This document shows positions 23,118 through 35,400 of a stretch of 64,000 bases of DNA, in pieces. The DNA is from Plantago elongata (taxonomy: Eukaryota; Streptophyta; Magnoliopsida; Lamiales; Plantaginaceae): NCBI GenBank assembly GCA_036897095.1, contig JAYMSP010000029.1:1-64000 (forward strand). The letters are read 5' to 3'. The stretch's first letter is position 1, and every line of letters begins with the position of its first letter. A program made the position numbers and the translations under genes. The notes beneath the pieces are model-generated. The model was not told the origin of the DNA, did no database searches, and was given only the letters and a program-made list of their open reading frames with translations.

Positions 23118-24888
23118 ATGGCCACTTCGACAATAAGAATTCCATGTAATCTCCGACCAATTTGTTCATCATCATCTTCTTCTTCTTCAACAAATGGGGT
23201 TAGAGCATTTCTGCCAAATCCGAATTCCAAGTTGATGGGCTGTAAAAAAAGTTGCAGCAGCATCAGCAGCAGAACAACAAGAAAAGTGGGTCCGAAGAGT
23301 AGGTTGAGGATCAGTTGCTGGTTCAAGTTCGGAAAGAATGGTGTAGACGCTGAAGGTGCTGGCATTTACGGTAGCCAGGCCCGTGACGATTTTGACCGTG
23401 ACGATGTCGAACAGGTTGCTTCTGCTACCCGCTTTATTATGGTTTAAAGATTAATGCGTAGTCAAAGTTGAATTTTGTTGACCGCAAAATATCGAACGTG
23501 ATATTTGATCTGGCACGGAGAGAGTAGTATTTAGTTTATGAATGATTTAATCACTCAGTCCCATGTGTTTAACTTCTTGGTGTTAGCAATGCTTATAGGC
23601 TTATAGCTTCTTGTAGCAGATACTCTATAATACATTCATTTTTCTTTAAGACATTTCAAATAAGTGTATTGGAGTATTAATATAAATGACAAGAATTATA
23701 TGAGGAAAATAAATCCACTTGTATGTATGTGAGATGTATGTATTTGACTATTTGTCTATTTGGTTTTATATGCATTGGCCTAACATGATTTCGTCACTTC
23801 TCACTTATCACCCTGATTTTGCCCGCGCCCGAGGGATGCAGCTTCAGCCTTCACCCAGAGCTAATGCTTGTTGGAGCGGCTTAGGTTACATTCTTAAGCA
23901 TAAACTACAGTTGGAATGGAAGACATCATTGTTTAGCATATGGGCTGGGAGAGGTTATCTGCCCTTTGAAGCATGTTAACAACTCTGTTTAACTAGCTGA
24001 TAAGTTATAGTTGGTTATGTAGTTTGTTGATTGTTATGGAGGTATTAGCTGATTTGTTAAATATAGTATGTAAAACATGGTAGCTAGCTTATATTTTATT
24101 AAGCTACCCTGAACAAGCTTAATAAACTACCAACTAAGCGTTCATTTAACATATAACGTATTTCTTTCAACATTAAGTTCATCGAGCTTATAAGCAAGTG
24201 ATACTGCTACTCAACTGATTTATTAGTTATTCCAGGTAGTTTAGGCTAGGCCATCTGCTCTTTTTTTTTTTTTTAATGTATTCAATATTCTGTAACAGGC
24301 TAATTTGTGAATAGCTTCATGAAAACCAACTAATTTGTTAGTTATTTGGTGGATTTTCGGTTATCTTATGGGGTTGCTGCTCTTACAGAATTGTGTTTAC
24401 AGTTCCTTATAATGTGTATTGCTGTAGTTACATATTGGAGCCTCAATCTAGCCTGGATGAGAACTGACTTTCTGAATATAGTTTTTATGCAATAATTGAT
24501 TAGCTTCCATCTTTCTTTCCATCATTACATACATTTGGATTACAAGTTTCTGTATGTGACTGAATTTTAATATTTGTTTCTGGCAGGATTTACTTTCCTA
24601 AGATTGTTTTTTTTTTTTTTTTGTGAACAGTACTTCAATTACATGGGGATGCTTGCTGTGGAAGGTACATATGACAAGATGGAGGCTCTTCTGGAGCAGA
24701 AGATCCACCCGGTCGATATATTGCTACTAATGGCTTCATCTGAGGGCGACAAGCCCAAGATCGAGGAGCTGCTTAGAGCTGGAGCTGATTACACTGTCAA
24801 GGATGCTGAAGGTCGAACTGCCTTGGATAGAGCTGCAAGTGATGAAATCAAGGATTTTATTCTAGGTTTTTCAGTTCAAAAGGCCTAA
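23118..24888 (+). CDS. LTD: LTD / GDC1, chloroplast LHCP delivery protein, 2 exons, 184 aa
   Basis: Exons are 23118-23414 and 24631-24888, joined GT-AG in frame (DDVEQ/YFNYMG). The first ~65 residues form a Ser-rich chloroplast transit peptide. The conserved block CWFKFGKNGVDAEGAGIYGSQ, DDFDRDDVEQYFNYMGMLAVEGTYDKMEALLE, then HPVDILLLMASSEGDKPKIEELLRAGADYTVKDAEGRTALDRA is the LTD core with its ankyrin-like C-terminus. LTD binds imported light-harvesting chlorophyll proteins at the inner envelope and passes them to the cpSRP43/cpSRP54 targeting complex; mutants lack grana, hence the name GDC1. Start: it is the first Met, and the encoded peptide looks like a transit peptide. A Stowaway-type end (GGCACGGAGAGAGTA) lies at about 23514-23528 in the intron. 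It is convergent with the lipocalin gene. Confidence 0.95.
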
Positions 24889-25282
24889 TCTGTAGTATCC
24901 ATCTTGCAAATTTATGTTTTTACCATGTTGTCTTCAAAGATCATATGTTTATTTCTTGTACGTTTCGAATGCAATTTTGTTCACTTGAGGAATCGTATGT
25001 TTCGTACTTGTATATTTGGTAATTCATAATCTTCCCGTTCTTTTCTAAAGCTGCAAATAATCGCCGTGTATGTTATGGCATAAGGTGCAAAAGATATACC
25101 TGTTACCTGTATGATGTATTGAGAAAGTAGGTAGAGAATAGCATGCTCAAAATGCTAGGTTTTCTGTGCTTTTAATATTAGAGATTTACAGGGGCAAGAA
25201 GCAATGCCAGTAGCATTGAAAGTCTATGATACTCAAGTAAGCTTTACATGAGATGAGAGTACTCTTGTTCAATTACATGCCA
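24889..25282. other. Convergent 3' spacer between LTD and CHL
   Basis: The 394 bp between the two stop codons must hold both 3' UTRs and polyadenylation sites, so the transcripts may overlap at their ends. No other feature is seen. Confidence 0.6.
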
Positions 25283-27962
25283 TCACTTTTTGAAATAAAG
25301 CTCAACAAGCTTCTTCAGTGTCTCAAAAACACTGGTGAAAGGGTTGAACTCGACGGAGGATTTTAATTCTAGATCAGGGAATTGGTTGGTGAGAGCTTGT
25401 TGCATCCCGGACATGGACATCATTGCTGTAAGCTTGCTATCCGACATAACCTCGCAGTCTTGAGGCGTATCCTTGATTGCGCTTGAATCATATCCAAAAG
25501 TCGCTAAATACTCTTTGTACTTTGCAATGAACTCAGGGCCAGGGTTAGGTGTCCTTGAATATATCTGAAAATAGATTCAAATAGGAATTAATTAATAAAT
25601 CAAACTAGAAAACCTGTGAATCATCATTGGCTATTAAGCAACTATTGACAGACCTGTACAAAACTTTTATCCTTGGCTCCAGAGACGAGCGCATAATTGG
25701 TGTAATCAGTTGCTATAACATCATAAGGTTCCTTCGGGATGAAAGGCAGGGTAGGAAACCGGAGGTAACACTTCTCCCGGATCATTTCCTGTCTTTCCAA
25801 GTCTGTTTCTGTTTTATTTTTGTCTTCCTCAGAAAGGCACTGAACATTTCCCCTAATGCCTGTTATGTAACCGGCTGGCCCTCCATGAATGCAAAACGTG
25901 TCGACTTGGATTGCAGATTTCTCTAAATCAAGAGTATAAACTCCCTGCAATTGCGTATAACATAGAAATCAGGATAATATTACTATGTCCAACGACCATG
26001 ACTGAAATACATTGAGCGACCATAAAGCTTCCATTATTATCTCTGAACTATATGTCAAGTTACATAATTTATCCTTCTAACTTATAAGTTGCACTTATAT
26101 GTGAGACCTGGAACTCCATAGCTGAAATAATAAGTGATCATCTATGACAAAGATCAATTCAGTACATGACGAAGCACAATTGGTCAAATGCAATTTTGTA
26201 GGAACGCATGACAGGAGAGTATACCAGATTCCATGATTAGGTTTCCATTTTAGTACCTGCGTACAGTGGCAATCTCCTTGACCTTGCCCAGCGAACCCAC
26301 GTTTGAGAGAAGCTACTTCAAACCATCTTCCAGCATATTTTGTAGGATCAAAGTTCTTCACTGTCATAGCTCTCATCATCATCATCATTCCATTTCCTTC
26401 TTCGCTCTTCAACGGCAACCGCAGTGTACTACTGTCTGCAGCGTTTGCCTAATAAAACTAAGATACGCTATGAAACGGCTTTAGCATCAATTGCAGTAAC
26501 ATGCAGAAAATAAAGTAATTTTATGCTGGAAGTCCTACCAAATAGTCCTAGGGGTGATTTAAAATCTCAATTTATCGCAATAATCAAGAAACTTGTTCTC
26601 TGATGCATGATGAAGTTCTAAAAAAGAGATACCCACATATACTAGATGGCAGATGGCTTCAAATGACACTGTGTCCCTCAACTTAACTGGAAACAGATGA
26701 TACATGCAGCCTAACTAAATAGACTAGAAGTTGAAAACAATCAGTAAAATGGAAAAAGTACAAACCAGTTGGTTTATCTGAGATAGTAATATTGCTGATG
26801 CTGCAAGACCTGCTATTGCTTGCTTGACACCAAACTTAACTGATACAGGTTGCTCAACACAGTGGTCTGACTTTGACATCTCTTTTCTGCACATTCCCCT
26901 ACAGCAACGGATATTACAGGTTAGAGGCATCGTATTCCTATAGCAATTAAACTTGAGCAATAGGCAAAAAAAGAAAGATCTTAAGGTAGATTTGCATAAA
27001 CTTATATACTTGGTCGGGAAAAATCTAGTGAATCTATTTTTCAGACAGAGTTGCACAAGCTTATCTACTTTGTTTGAAACCTATAGAATCTACTTCTGTT
27101 CGTCCGATAAATTCTTGGTAAAGGTTTATTGGGTACATTTAGTACCAAACAATTAACCCCATTCACTATAACATAATTAGAATCAATATTATCTGACCTT
27201 GAAGACTCTATTTGTGATAGTCCAACCACTAATCGATTGAGAAGAGACTCTTTAGGCCCGGATGTTTACTCATGTACTGATCCCCGGGTGATATGCCGAC
27301 CCAAACGACCAACACATATCCTCCCCCAACCATGTCCTTACTCGTAAAATGTAAACTTCACTTTGGATCAGATGCATTATAATAATATTGCTCCATAGCA
27401 ACTGAGCAAGCACGATTAACTATGATGTCCTTATTGATGGATCATGGATAATAAAGTTGCGTCACTCTCGCTAACATTGGGGATACTAAATACTTGACCT
27501 GAATCAACTACTTACTTAACCGGAACCACTACGTGGGCTCTATCATTGCCTCACACTGATAATATCTATCAAAGATCATCAGCACCAAGCTCAAAACACA
27601 CTAAGATACATGTGTTTGGTTTTATTCTATAAAACATAGCAAGAATTGAGCTTTAGGAACCCAATATTCCAACAAAGAATCAAAGTGTCTAAAGCAGAGT
27701 AAAATGGAAGTAATTCACCAACAGCAAGAAAATGAGAATCTGGAATAAAAATAGGAGATACATTACGGAATTATAGAGTGTTTGGCTACATAATTCAATT
27801 AAGGTTACAAAAACTCAACTCGAATTGAGAAAACACTCTTTCAATTCCAATTTGAAACCAAACACTCGGAACTCGGAATACATAATTATACCTTGGTGTG
27901 TGCAACTGTAACATTACTGGCCGGGAATGTGCTGCAACTAGATTGATGTAGTGGTGGACCAT
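25283..27962 (-). CDS. CHL: Chloroplastic (thylakoid-lumen) lipocalin, 5 exons, 322 aa
   Basis: Exons in transcript order: 27962-27892, 26898-26766, 26448-26257, 25944-25654 and 25564-25283; all GT-AG and in frame. The lipocalin signature is KYAGRWFEVASLKRGF (GxW motif), followed by YTLDLEKSAIQVDTFC, GYITGIRGNVQC, and YDVIATDYTNYALVSG. Upstream is a bipartite targeting region: an Arg-containing stroma-type start, then VKFGVKQAIAGLAASAILLSQ and LANAAD, a hydrophobic stretch with an AxA-type lumenal cleavage site. This is the plastid lipocalin CHL, also called LCNP, required for sustained photoprotective quenching (qH) in photosystem II antenna and protective against lipid peroxidation. Its cysteines (for example CHCTQ, NVQC, EKCY, QDC) fit the known disulfide-rich lumenal protein. 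Length is slightly short of the roughly 350 residues I recall for Arabidopsis, the difference lying in the transit region. Confidence 0.94.
27772..27878. mobile_element. MITE remnant in CHL intron 1
   Basis: The left end TAGAGTGTTTGGCTACA and the right end, reverse complement CCGAGTGTTTGGTTTC, share GAGTGTTTGG as inverted termini around about 100 bp of AT-rich DNA. This is typical of Tourist/PIF-Harbinger or hAT MITEs. The target duplication is not clear. Confidence 0.5.
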
Positions 27963-29471
27963 CTTCTTTCACAACTTTGCAAGATTGAATTCAAACTAGT
28001 AGAAGCTTTCTCTCTCAAGTCTCAACTAAAGTGAAACCCAGATTCTGGGTATACTGATGATGAACCACTAGATTGCCAAAGATTGAAGAGCTAGTAGTCA
28101 CCAACAAAATGATCAAACCTTGACAAATTTACACCGACAGAAATATTACTGATTACTCTTACTTCATTCCGCTTCCCACTTTACCGGGTTATGGATGTTG
28201 TTAAACTAAAGCAAAACACAAGACTAATATTTTGTAAGTTGACGAAAATGCTAAAATAAAATTTAGTATAAAATTCGAAAAGTTAAAAAAGAAATCGTAT
28301 ATACAAACACGAAAACATTATGTACGAATTATGTAAACACGTACGAGACCATAATAACAACACTAAACAAAAATTTAAAAAAATTAACTTTCAAGTAATT
28401 AGGAAAAAAATGGAAATAGATTTTGGCCGGTTTTATAATGTAGTGAGGTTATTTGGATTTTGGCTGAGGGGTTGTCTTTTTTCAATTTTCTATGTACTCT
28501 CTTCATCTCCATGACGCACCGGAAAGTGCGCTCTGACATGTACTTTATAAATGGAGAAACTCTCTTCGATCTTCTCAAACTTTCTTAATTTCTACAACGA
28601 GCCTAGAGATCAGGGGTCCAAAGGGGGATCGACTAATATTCTCTCTGTGGAAAAACTCTCTTCAATTTCTTTGATCTCCACAAAGAGCCCATTTTTTTGT
28701 GTGGAAGTTGGGGGTTGTCTCATACTATCTGGGTGTGTCTCTGGTAGAGTATGGTAGGTATTATATAGGCGGAGAAGCTCTCTTATATTACTTTCTTTAT
28801 ATATAATGGACCCCGGTGAGGGAATTGTAGAAAGAACCAAAAGTAGCATGTAAAATTACATTTATAGAACAATAAGTTTTGTATATTTTGTGTAGTGACA
28901 CATACCACCACGGGTTGTTGGGAACTAAGTTTGGTTAAAACGACTCTAACATGTGAAATTATTTTTGTATAATATTTACCACCGCAGAGTTGTTGTGAAC
29001 AAGCTTATATATTGTGTTGTATACTTTTATATTTTATTTTAATTTTATTTATACGTATATAATTGTTTTAAAGAAAACATGTAAATGTTACTCATTAACA
29101 TATCGGGTACAGTAAGATCATACTTTTACCCTTTCTATTTTTATTGTTAGTATATCCAAGCACCAAATGATATAATATTGGATGAAGATGTACTACGGAT
29201 CGATACCAATCAACATTGTTCACATAGTGACTATCTAATTTTATCGAATAATTTATATTCCTTTTAATTTATTTATTAAAAATAGATTATATTGTGGACG
29301 GGTAGTACTAGTTAAAATGAAAAATTGATTTCATACGAAATAAATAGGAAAATGAGAAGTTGGAATTCAAGATAAAATCGAGTGGAAGCAAAAAAATACA
29401 AGTCTGTATAAGAGGTCAAAACCCAGATAAGAGACAGGTCAAAACCCAAGCTTGAAGAAATCATTCCTTGA
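27963..29471. other. Divergent spacer between CHL and RRP6L3
   Basis: The two genes point away from each other, so this 1.5 kb must hold both promoters. A block at 28515-28850 repeats the motif 'ggagaaactctctt' or close variants three or four times, and 28895-29000 has two copies of a 'taccaccgc/acggagttgttg...gaac' motif about 85 bp apart. No gene is seen in it; short open frames at 28551-28849 have no domain. Confidence 0.4.
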
Positions 29472-32400
29472 ATGGAGATGATGAACAAAGATTTCTCAAT
29501 GGGAATCCTCTTAATCACCGTCACTTCTTTCGCCATTTCCATTTTCTTCCTTTTAATCCTAAAGAACCGGAAGCACAAATCATGCTACCTCAACACAGAA
29601 TCCAAGCCTCAGTTCAAATTCAAGCGACTCTTAGCTGACAACTCCTATTTGCAATTCAAACACCTCAAGCTTCAATCGCCAGACTCCTTGACCAATGGTA
29701 TCGTAAAGATTCAATTTTTACACCATTTTTGTTGTCGTAAAGATTCAATTTTTACCATGTTCTTGTTTCTAATTTCACAGAGGAATCACTTAATTTACAT
29801 CCATATAAGGGCGAGATTTCTAAGTTGATAAAGACTCCAAATTTTGGATTTTTGGACTTGTTAAGTGAGTTTTATGATGATAAGAAGGTTTTGGAGATGA
29901 GAGAATCCTATGTGTGGGTTGAGAATGAGGTACAATTGCTGGAGCTTGTTCAAGTGCTGGGAAAAGAGACTGTTTTCGGGGTCGATACTGAGCAACACAG
30001 CTTGAGATCTTTCTTAGGTTTTACAGCTCTCATTCAGGTTGCAAATATTTCCGGCTCCTGGTGTTTCGTTTTTTGCTTCTATACTTTCTTTTTTAAAAGA
30101 CAAATGTGACTAGAACCCGATGATTTATTGGTTGGAGGGAAGCGTCTTAGCACTTCTATACTTTGATTTGTGAAGGTGTTTATATGGACTTGGTTATTAG
30201 ATGCACAGTTGGACAACTGTTTCTGTTGTTATCAATAAATTTTATTCCATGCCTATGTTTGTTGGAGCTTTTGGCAATTTATGGCAAATTCGTGAAATCT
30301 GTGTACTCGTGGATTAAGGTAACCTCAAGTGGGTTGGTGTCGTCGGGCCATCAGTCATGGAAGGTGGATAGGTGCAGCAGGGAATTTTCTTCTTCTACTC
30401 TTTTTCTTTCCTTTATATGATTCTTGATATATTTTTTTCTTCTCTCTCTCCCTAGACATGTTGTAACCTGTTTTTTTTTTAATTACCATTTTGAAGATTT
30501 GGTTTGTCATTATCTCCGTGTGTCATACTTCATCTTTTTTTGCTTTGCCCTGGATTTTCATATTTGATATCTGAAGGGGGGTGGGGGTGAATTTTTAGCT
30601 AAATCCATAACTGACGGGCCATTTTGCTTGTTCTCCAGTTATCAGGGCTTAAAGTTTACGGCATCTATGTGCTTCTGATGATTCTAATAATATGAGTCAA
30701 GTATATACAGAAAGGCTATTTGATTATATTTGAAATGCACTACAAAATATGTATAGTATAGCAACTGTGAATGTGCTACTATTGTTTCACGTGGAAATGA
30801 ATGAATTTGGTGTTTATTAATCCAATTTTATTTAACTTTACATGGAGAATGGAAGATAAAATATCATAAGACACATCTGCATTTTTATTACATAATTTCT
30901 CGATCTGATGTCGATATGAGCCCTTCAATGAAACACAGGTTGTTCAACTTATTTATCTGCATAGACTTATTTATGTTGGTCCTAAAGCATATGGCGCATT
31001 GTATCTTATATTTTTTCACTTTGTAGTTGCACGCACATGCCGAAAATAAAAGACTGGAAAACTTATTTCCCTTCACGTGTATCTATAATTTTTGTTCTTT
31101 TTGCATTTGGTGTATACTCATGTTTATTATGTTAATTATCTATTGTAAACAGATATCCACTCTGAGGGAGGATTATCTAGTTGACACGATTAAGCTGCAT
31201 GACATGATTGGACTCCTAAGGCAAGTTTTTGCGGATCCACAAATATGCAAGGTGATATAACAATCTCATTGCTCGCAAATTTGTTACTTGAGTCTATGTT
31301 TCAGAACTCCTAATCACTCTTGTAAATAATTTATAACTCTTGTGGTTTAAACACATTAACATATATGAAATGCTTTGAACTGCATTTTTTTTTTAAAATA
31401 GGACTTTTATTGATCAAAGTAAAACAACAAAGTCAAGGGGGTTTATAAGGTCCTTTGAGAACCAAAATGATAGCTACTATCCAACTTTCGACAAAAGGCT
31501 TTGATAAGCACAAAAGAACTAAAAAAGGTTGCAGCCTAACAACTACTTTCATCCTTTCCTGTGAACTGGTTGAACTTGAAAGTATCTTCGATTGAGAGCA
31601 AGAATATGTCATTCTTCATGCAATTGAGGCCAAAGGTGCAAGTAACTAGGAACAACATTTGCTTCACATTAACTTCTTAACATAATGTCTTAACAGAAGA
31701 TCTGTTATGAAATTGAACTGCAACTTCTTTTGTCTTGATGGTGAGGTCTGTTATGACCATAATGTCGTAGCCCAAATTTTCCTTTCCCTAGGTCAAATTT
31801 TCTGATATGAGGTTTTAGCATATATGGATTCTTAACAGAGATCCTGAGATCCTTGGGTTGCCATATCTAGAACTTTCTCCGTCCTGGGAAAGCTTCCTGT
31901 TTAGTTTATTGGTCACCAACATATGGAAAGTGGAAGATTTGAATAGAAAAAATAACAAAGAATGAATAAAAATTGATTATTGTTTAGAAAATAGAGAGTA
32001 GTAGGAGGTTATAAGTAGAAGAAAGAATATAATATATAGATAATGGAATGGAGAGTTCATTAAACCCACAAACGTGGGAGTATATAGTAGGTATTTATAC
32101 AAGTGAAAAGTACATGATGAGACAAGACATCTCCACTACTTATATACATTTAACTCTTCATTCACTAACTTGTACATTAACCTCTCATTCAATAACTCTC
32201 ATCCACTAACTCATGACTCCCATCCACTAACTCATAGTTCATTTATCTATAACACTCTCCTTGAAAGAACATGAGTTGGTGATGGTTGGTATGCGAAAAG
32301 TATAATACTGCCTCATTAAAAACCTTACTAAGAAAAACCTTGTGAGATAAAAACTTAGTCAAGGGAAAAAGAGTGCAATGCATATTCAACTCCCCTGATC

Positions 32401-35400
32401 GATGCATCATTGCTGCAATTCCAATTTTTCAGACCAAGTTCTCAAATGATGATGTCTGATATGCTTTGGTGATAAAATATTCAAATCTTTTGTACTTGGA
32501 TGGAATCTTCTAATCATGGGTAATGGCGGAAAAAAACTTTTGTAATATGTGGATCGTCTTTGTGGAAGAATTTTTCAAACACTTGGAACATCATGTAGTT
32601 TCAATGTTCCATAACATCACTCCATAATATTGTAAGGTTAGTCTGATAAGTCTCAATACCTTATCTTTGTTACACGTATTAAATATATGCGCTTATAATG
32701 TTGACTTGTTAAAAACGTTGCTAGGAAAATAAATAATCCAATGGGATAAAAACCTAGGGTTTTTCTTAGTAAGGTTATTAATGAGGCCGTATATTTTTCG
32801 TGTACCAGCCATTACCAACTCATGTTCATTCAAGGCTTCAATGGGAGTGTTATGATAAATGCAAGATGAGTTAGTGGATGGGAGTTAGTGAAGAACAGGT
32901 TAATGTACAAGTTAGTGGATGTAAGTTAGTGGATGTCTTGTCTATTTTCAATTGTAATACTATATTTCCTATTAATTAATAAATTATTATTTTTTGTCTA
33001 TTTTCAATTACTTTTCACTTGTATAAATACATACTATGTACTTCCACTTTTGTGTGTAGAATGAACTCTCCATTCTATTCTCTCTATATTATATTCTTTC
33101 TTCTAATTCGGTCATGACTAATGATTACTCATCATTCATGGCCAATCAAAACTATCCTCTTCTTCTAGCTGTTTCCTCGGATAGCAGTTTACATTCTCTA
33201 TCAATTGGTGGAGCACTATCGTGATGATAACGTGTTAAGAGAAAAGAGAGTAGTAGGAGATTTAAAGTAGAAGAAATAATATAATATAGAGGGAATATAA
33301 TGTAGAGCTCATAGTAGGTATTTATATAAGTAAAAGGTATATGAAGAGACAAGACATCTCCAATATTTATATACATTTAACTCTTCATCCACTAACTTGT
33401 ACATTAACCCATGTCACTCACTAACTCTCATCCAGTAACTCATAGTGCATTTATCCATAACAATTATTAAATACAGAAATAATAAAGAATGAAAGTAGAT
33501 AGTTGGTGAAGTTAAAAATATGATTGTCTTATGTGGGTATTGGTTAAGTGGGGTAGAAAGTAACATTGCTCAAAATGGAAGTGGGAAGCTTCCATTGGGA
33601 CGGCTAATGGCAAAATGGGAAGCTTTTGATGGGACGGAGGGGGTATTTATCAGTGCATGATTACGAACTGCAGTATAACTGTATTAGCCAGAAGAGAAAC
33701 TACATAGTTTGTGTAACCAAATATTACGACAAGATAATAATTAGTTACTGTGAATAAATTGTAGCTGCTGCACATTAATTCTGATCCCCAACGAAATGCA
33801 GGGTGAAATTAATGAATGAAAAGTTGTGCATTTAAGTTAAACATTGGATATAGACAAAAGCTAAAAGACAATGATTGTCTGACACTGATTGAAACTCAGC
33901 TAGTCTGATGAGTGCAAATTGTTCCCAACTTTTACGTTCACTTTTAGTAGTCTTGGTGACCTCACTGATTTATGTGAATATGTGTCGACTTGCATAGCTA
34001 TACATCTTAATATCTTATCAAGGGAGTGGGAGAAAAGTTGCACTTGTTTTTCTTTCTGTTCCTTTTCTGCCTGAAGTCTGTCTATAGCAATTTGTCCGTA
34101 TGTGATTTTATATGTCATGCTTTTGTTAGTTCTATTTTACTATAGAGACTATGATGCAGGTACTTCATGGAGCTGACAATGATGTTCTATGGCTTCAAAG
34201 AGATTTTCATATCTATATAGTCAATATGTTCGACACAGCCAAGGTAAATTTGTCATTATCAACTAACTATTGGTTTTTTCAATTCTGTATTGAAAGATGT
34301 TAAAAGATACTTTTATTTGGTGATGTGATACTTACCGATTGTGAAATTAGAAGATCAGTTGGGAGATAAAATTAAAATGATACCTTTGTAACTCAGACAA
34401 TTGTTTGGATTTCTTTGATGAACTGCGGATCGCATCTTACCTCCATTAGTAATGTTATTTGTTCATAATATATTGCAGGCTTGTGATGTGTTATCGAAAC
34501 CACAGAGATCATTAGCATATTTGCTTGAAACGTACTGTGGTGTCACCACAAATAAACTGTTTCAGGTGCGAGTATTGGCATTTGAATTTCTTTATTTCTG
34601 GGGAAGATGTGGTTGTTATGGCCATCTTAATATTTTTCGAAGCATCAAAGTGATGATTTACTGTCTTCCACTCTCTGACTAATTTATAAACCATCTGGAT
34701 TATAGAGGGAGGACTGGAGACAGCGTCCATTGTCTAGGGAAATGATACAATATGCTCGAACAGATGCACACTATCTGTTATACATTGCACATAGTCTTTG
34801 TATGGAGCTCAAACTTCAGAAAAAAGGTATGGCCCATATGTCACTGTCTCTGTGTTTACTTCATGTTATATAACATTTCAGCATCTCCACTTTTATGTGC
34901 TCCTGTTTATCATATTGCTTTCTTTCATTTATGAGTACCAATACTGAAGAACACCTATAAGAATATAACTTTGTTTCATCATGGCCCGAACATGCCAGAG
35001 ACATGTTAACTAACTGATGGAATATGAAAGCTCCTTCAGTGTAGAAAGTGCAAAGAAGTTTCTGGTCATGGATGATTAATGATGTGGGATTTTATTCTAT
35101 TTCTTTGTTTGTGAATGTTTTGGAGTACTACCATATAAGACAGCTATTGATTAAGCCCTACTAGGCATATTTAAATATTTTCACCTACACCTACTTGCAC
35201 TTGTCGGAGACCTCAAGCATGGGAACTCACTCCTCCAGGAAGGAAGTCAGAAAGGCCCTATTTATTAAGACAGAACATGAGTTTGAGTACCTAAATGAAC
35301 AATTACCTGCATGAACTGTAAAGTCACGTTTAAAGCCCCATTTCTATTCTAGCAATCCCAAGTCCTGTTCCACTAACTGGCCTTTCAAGTAGGTTAATTT

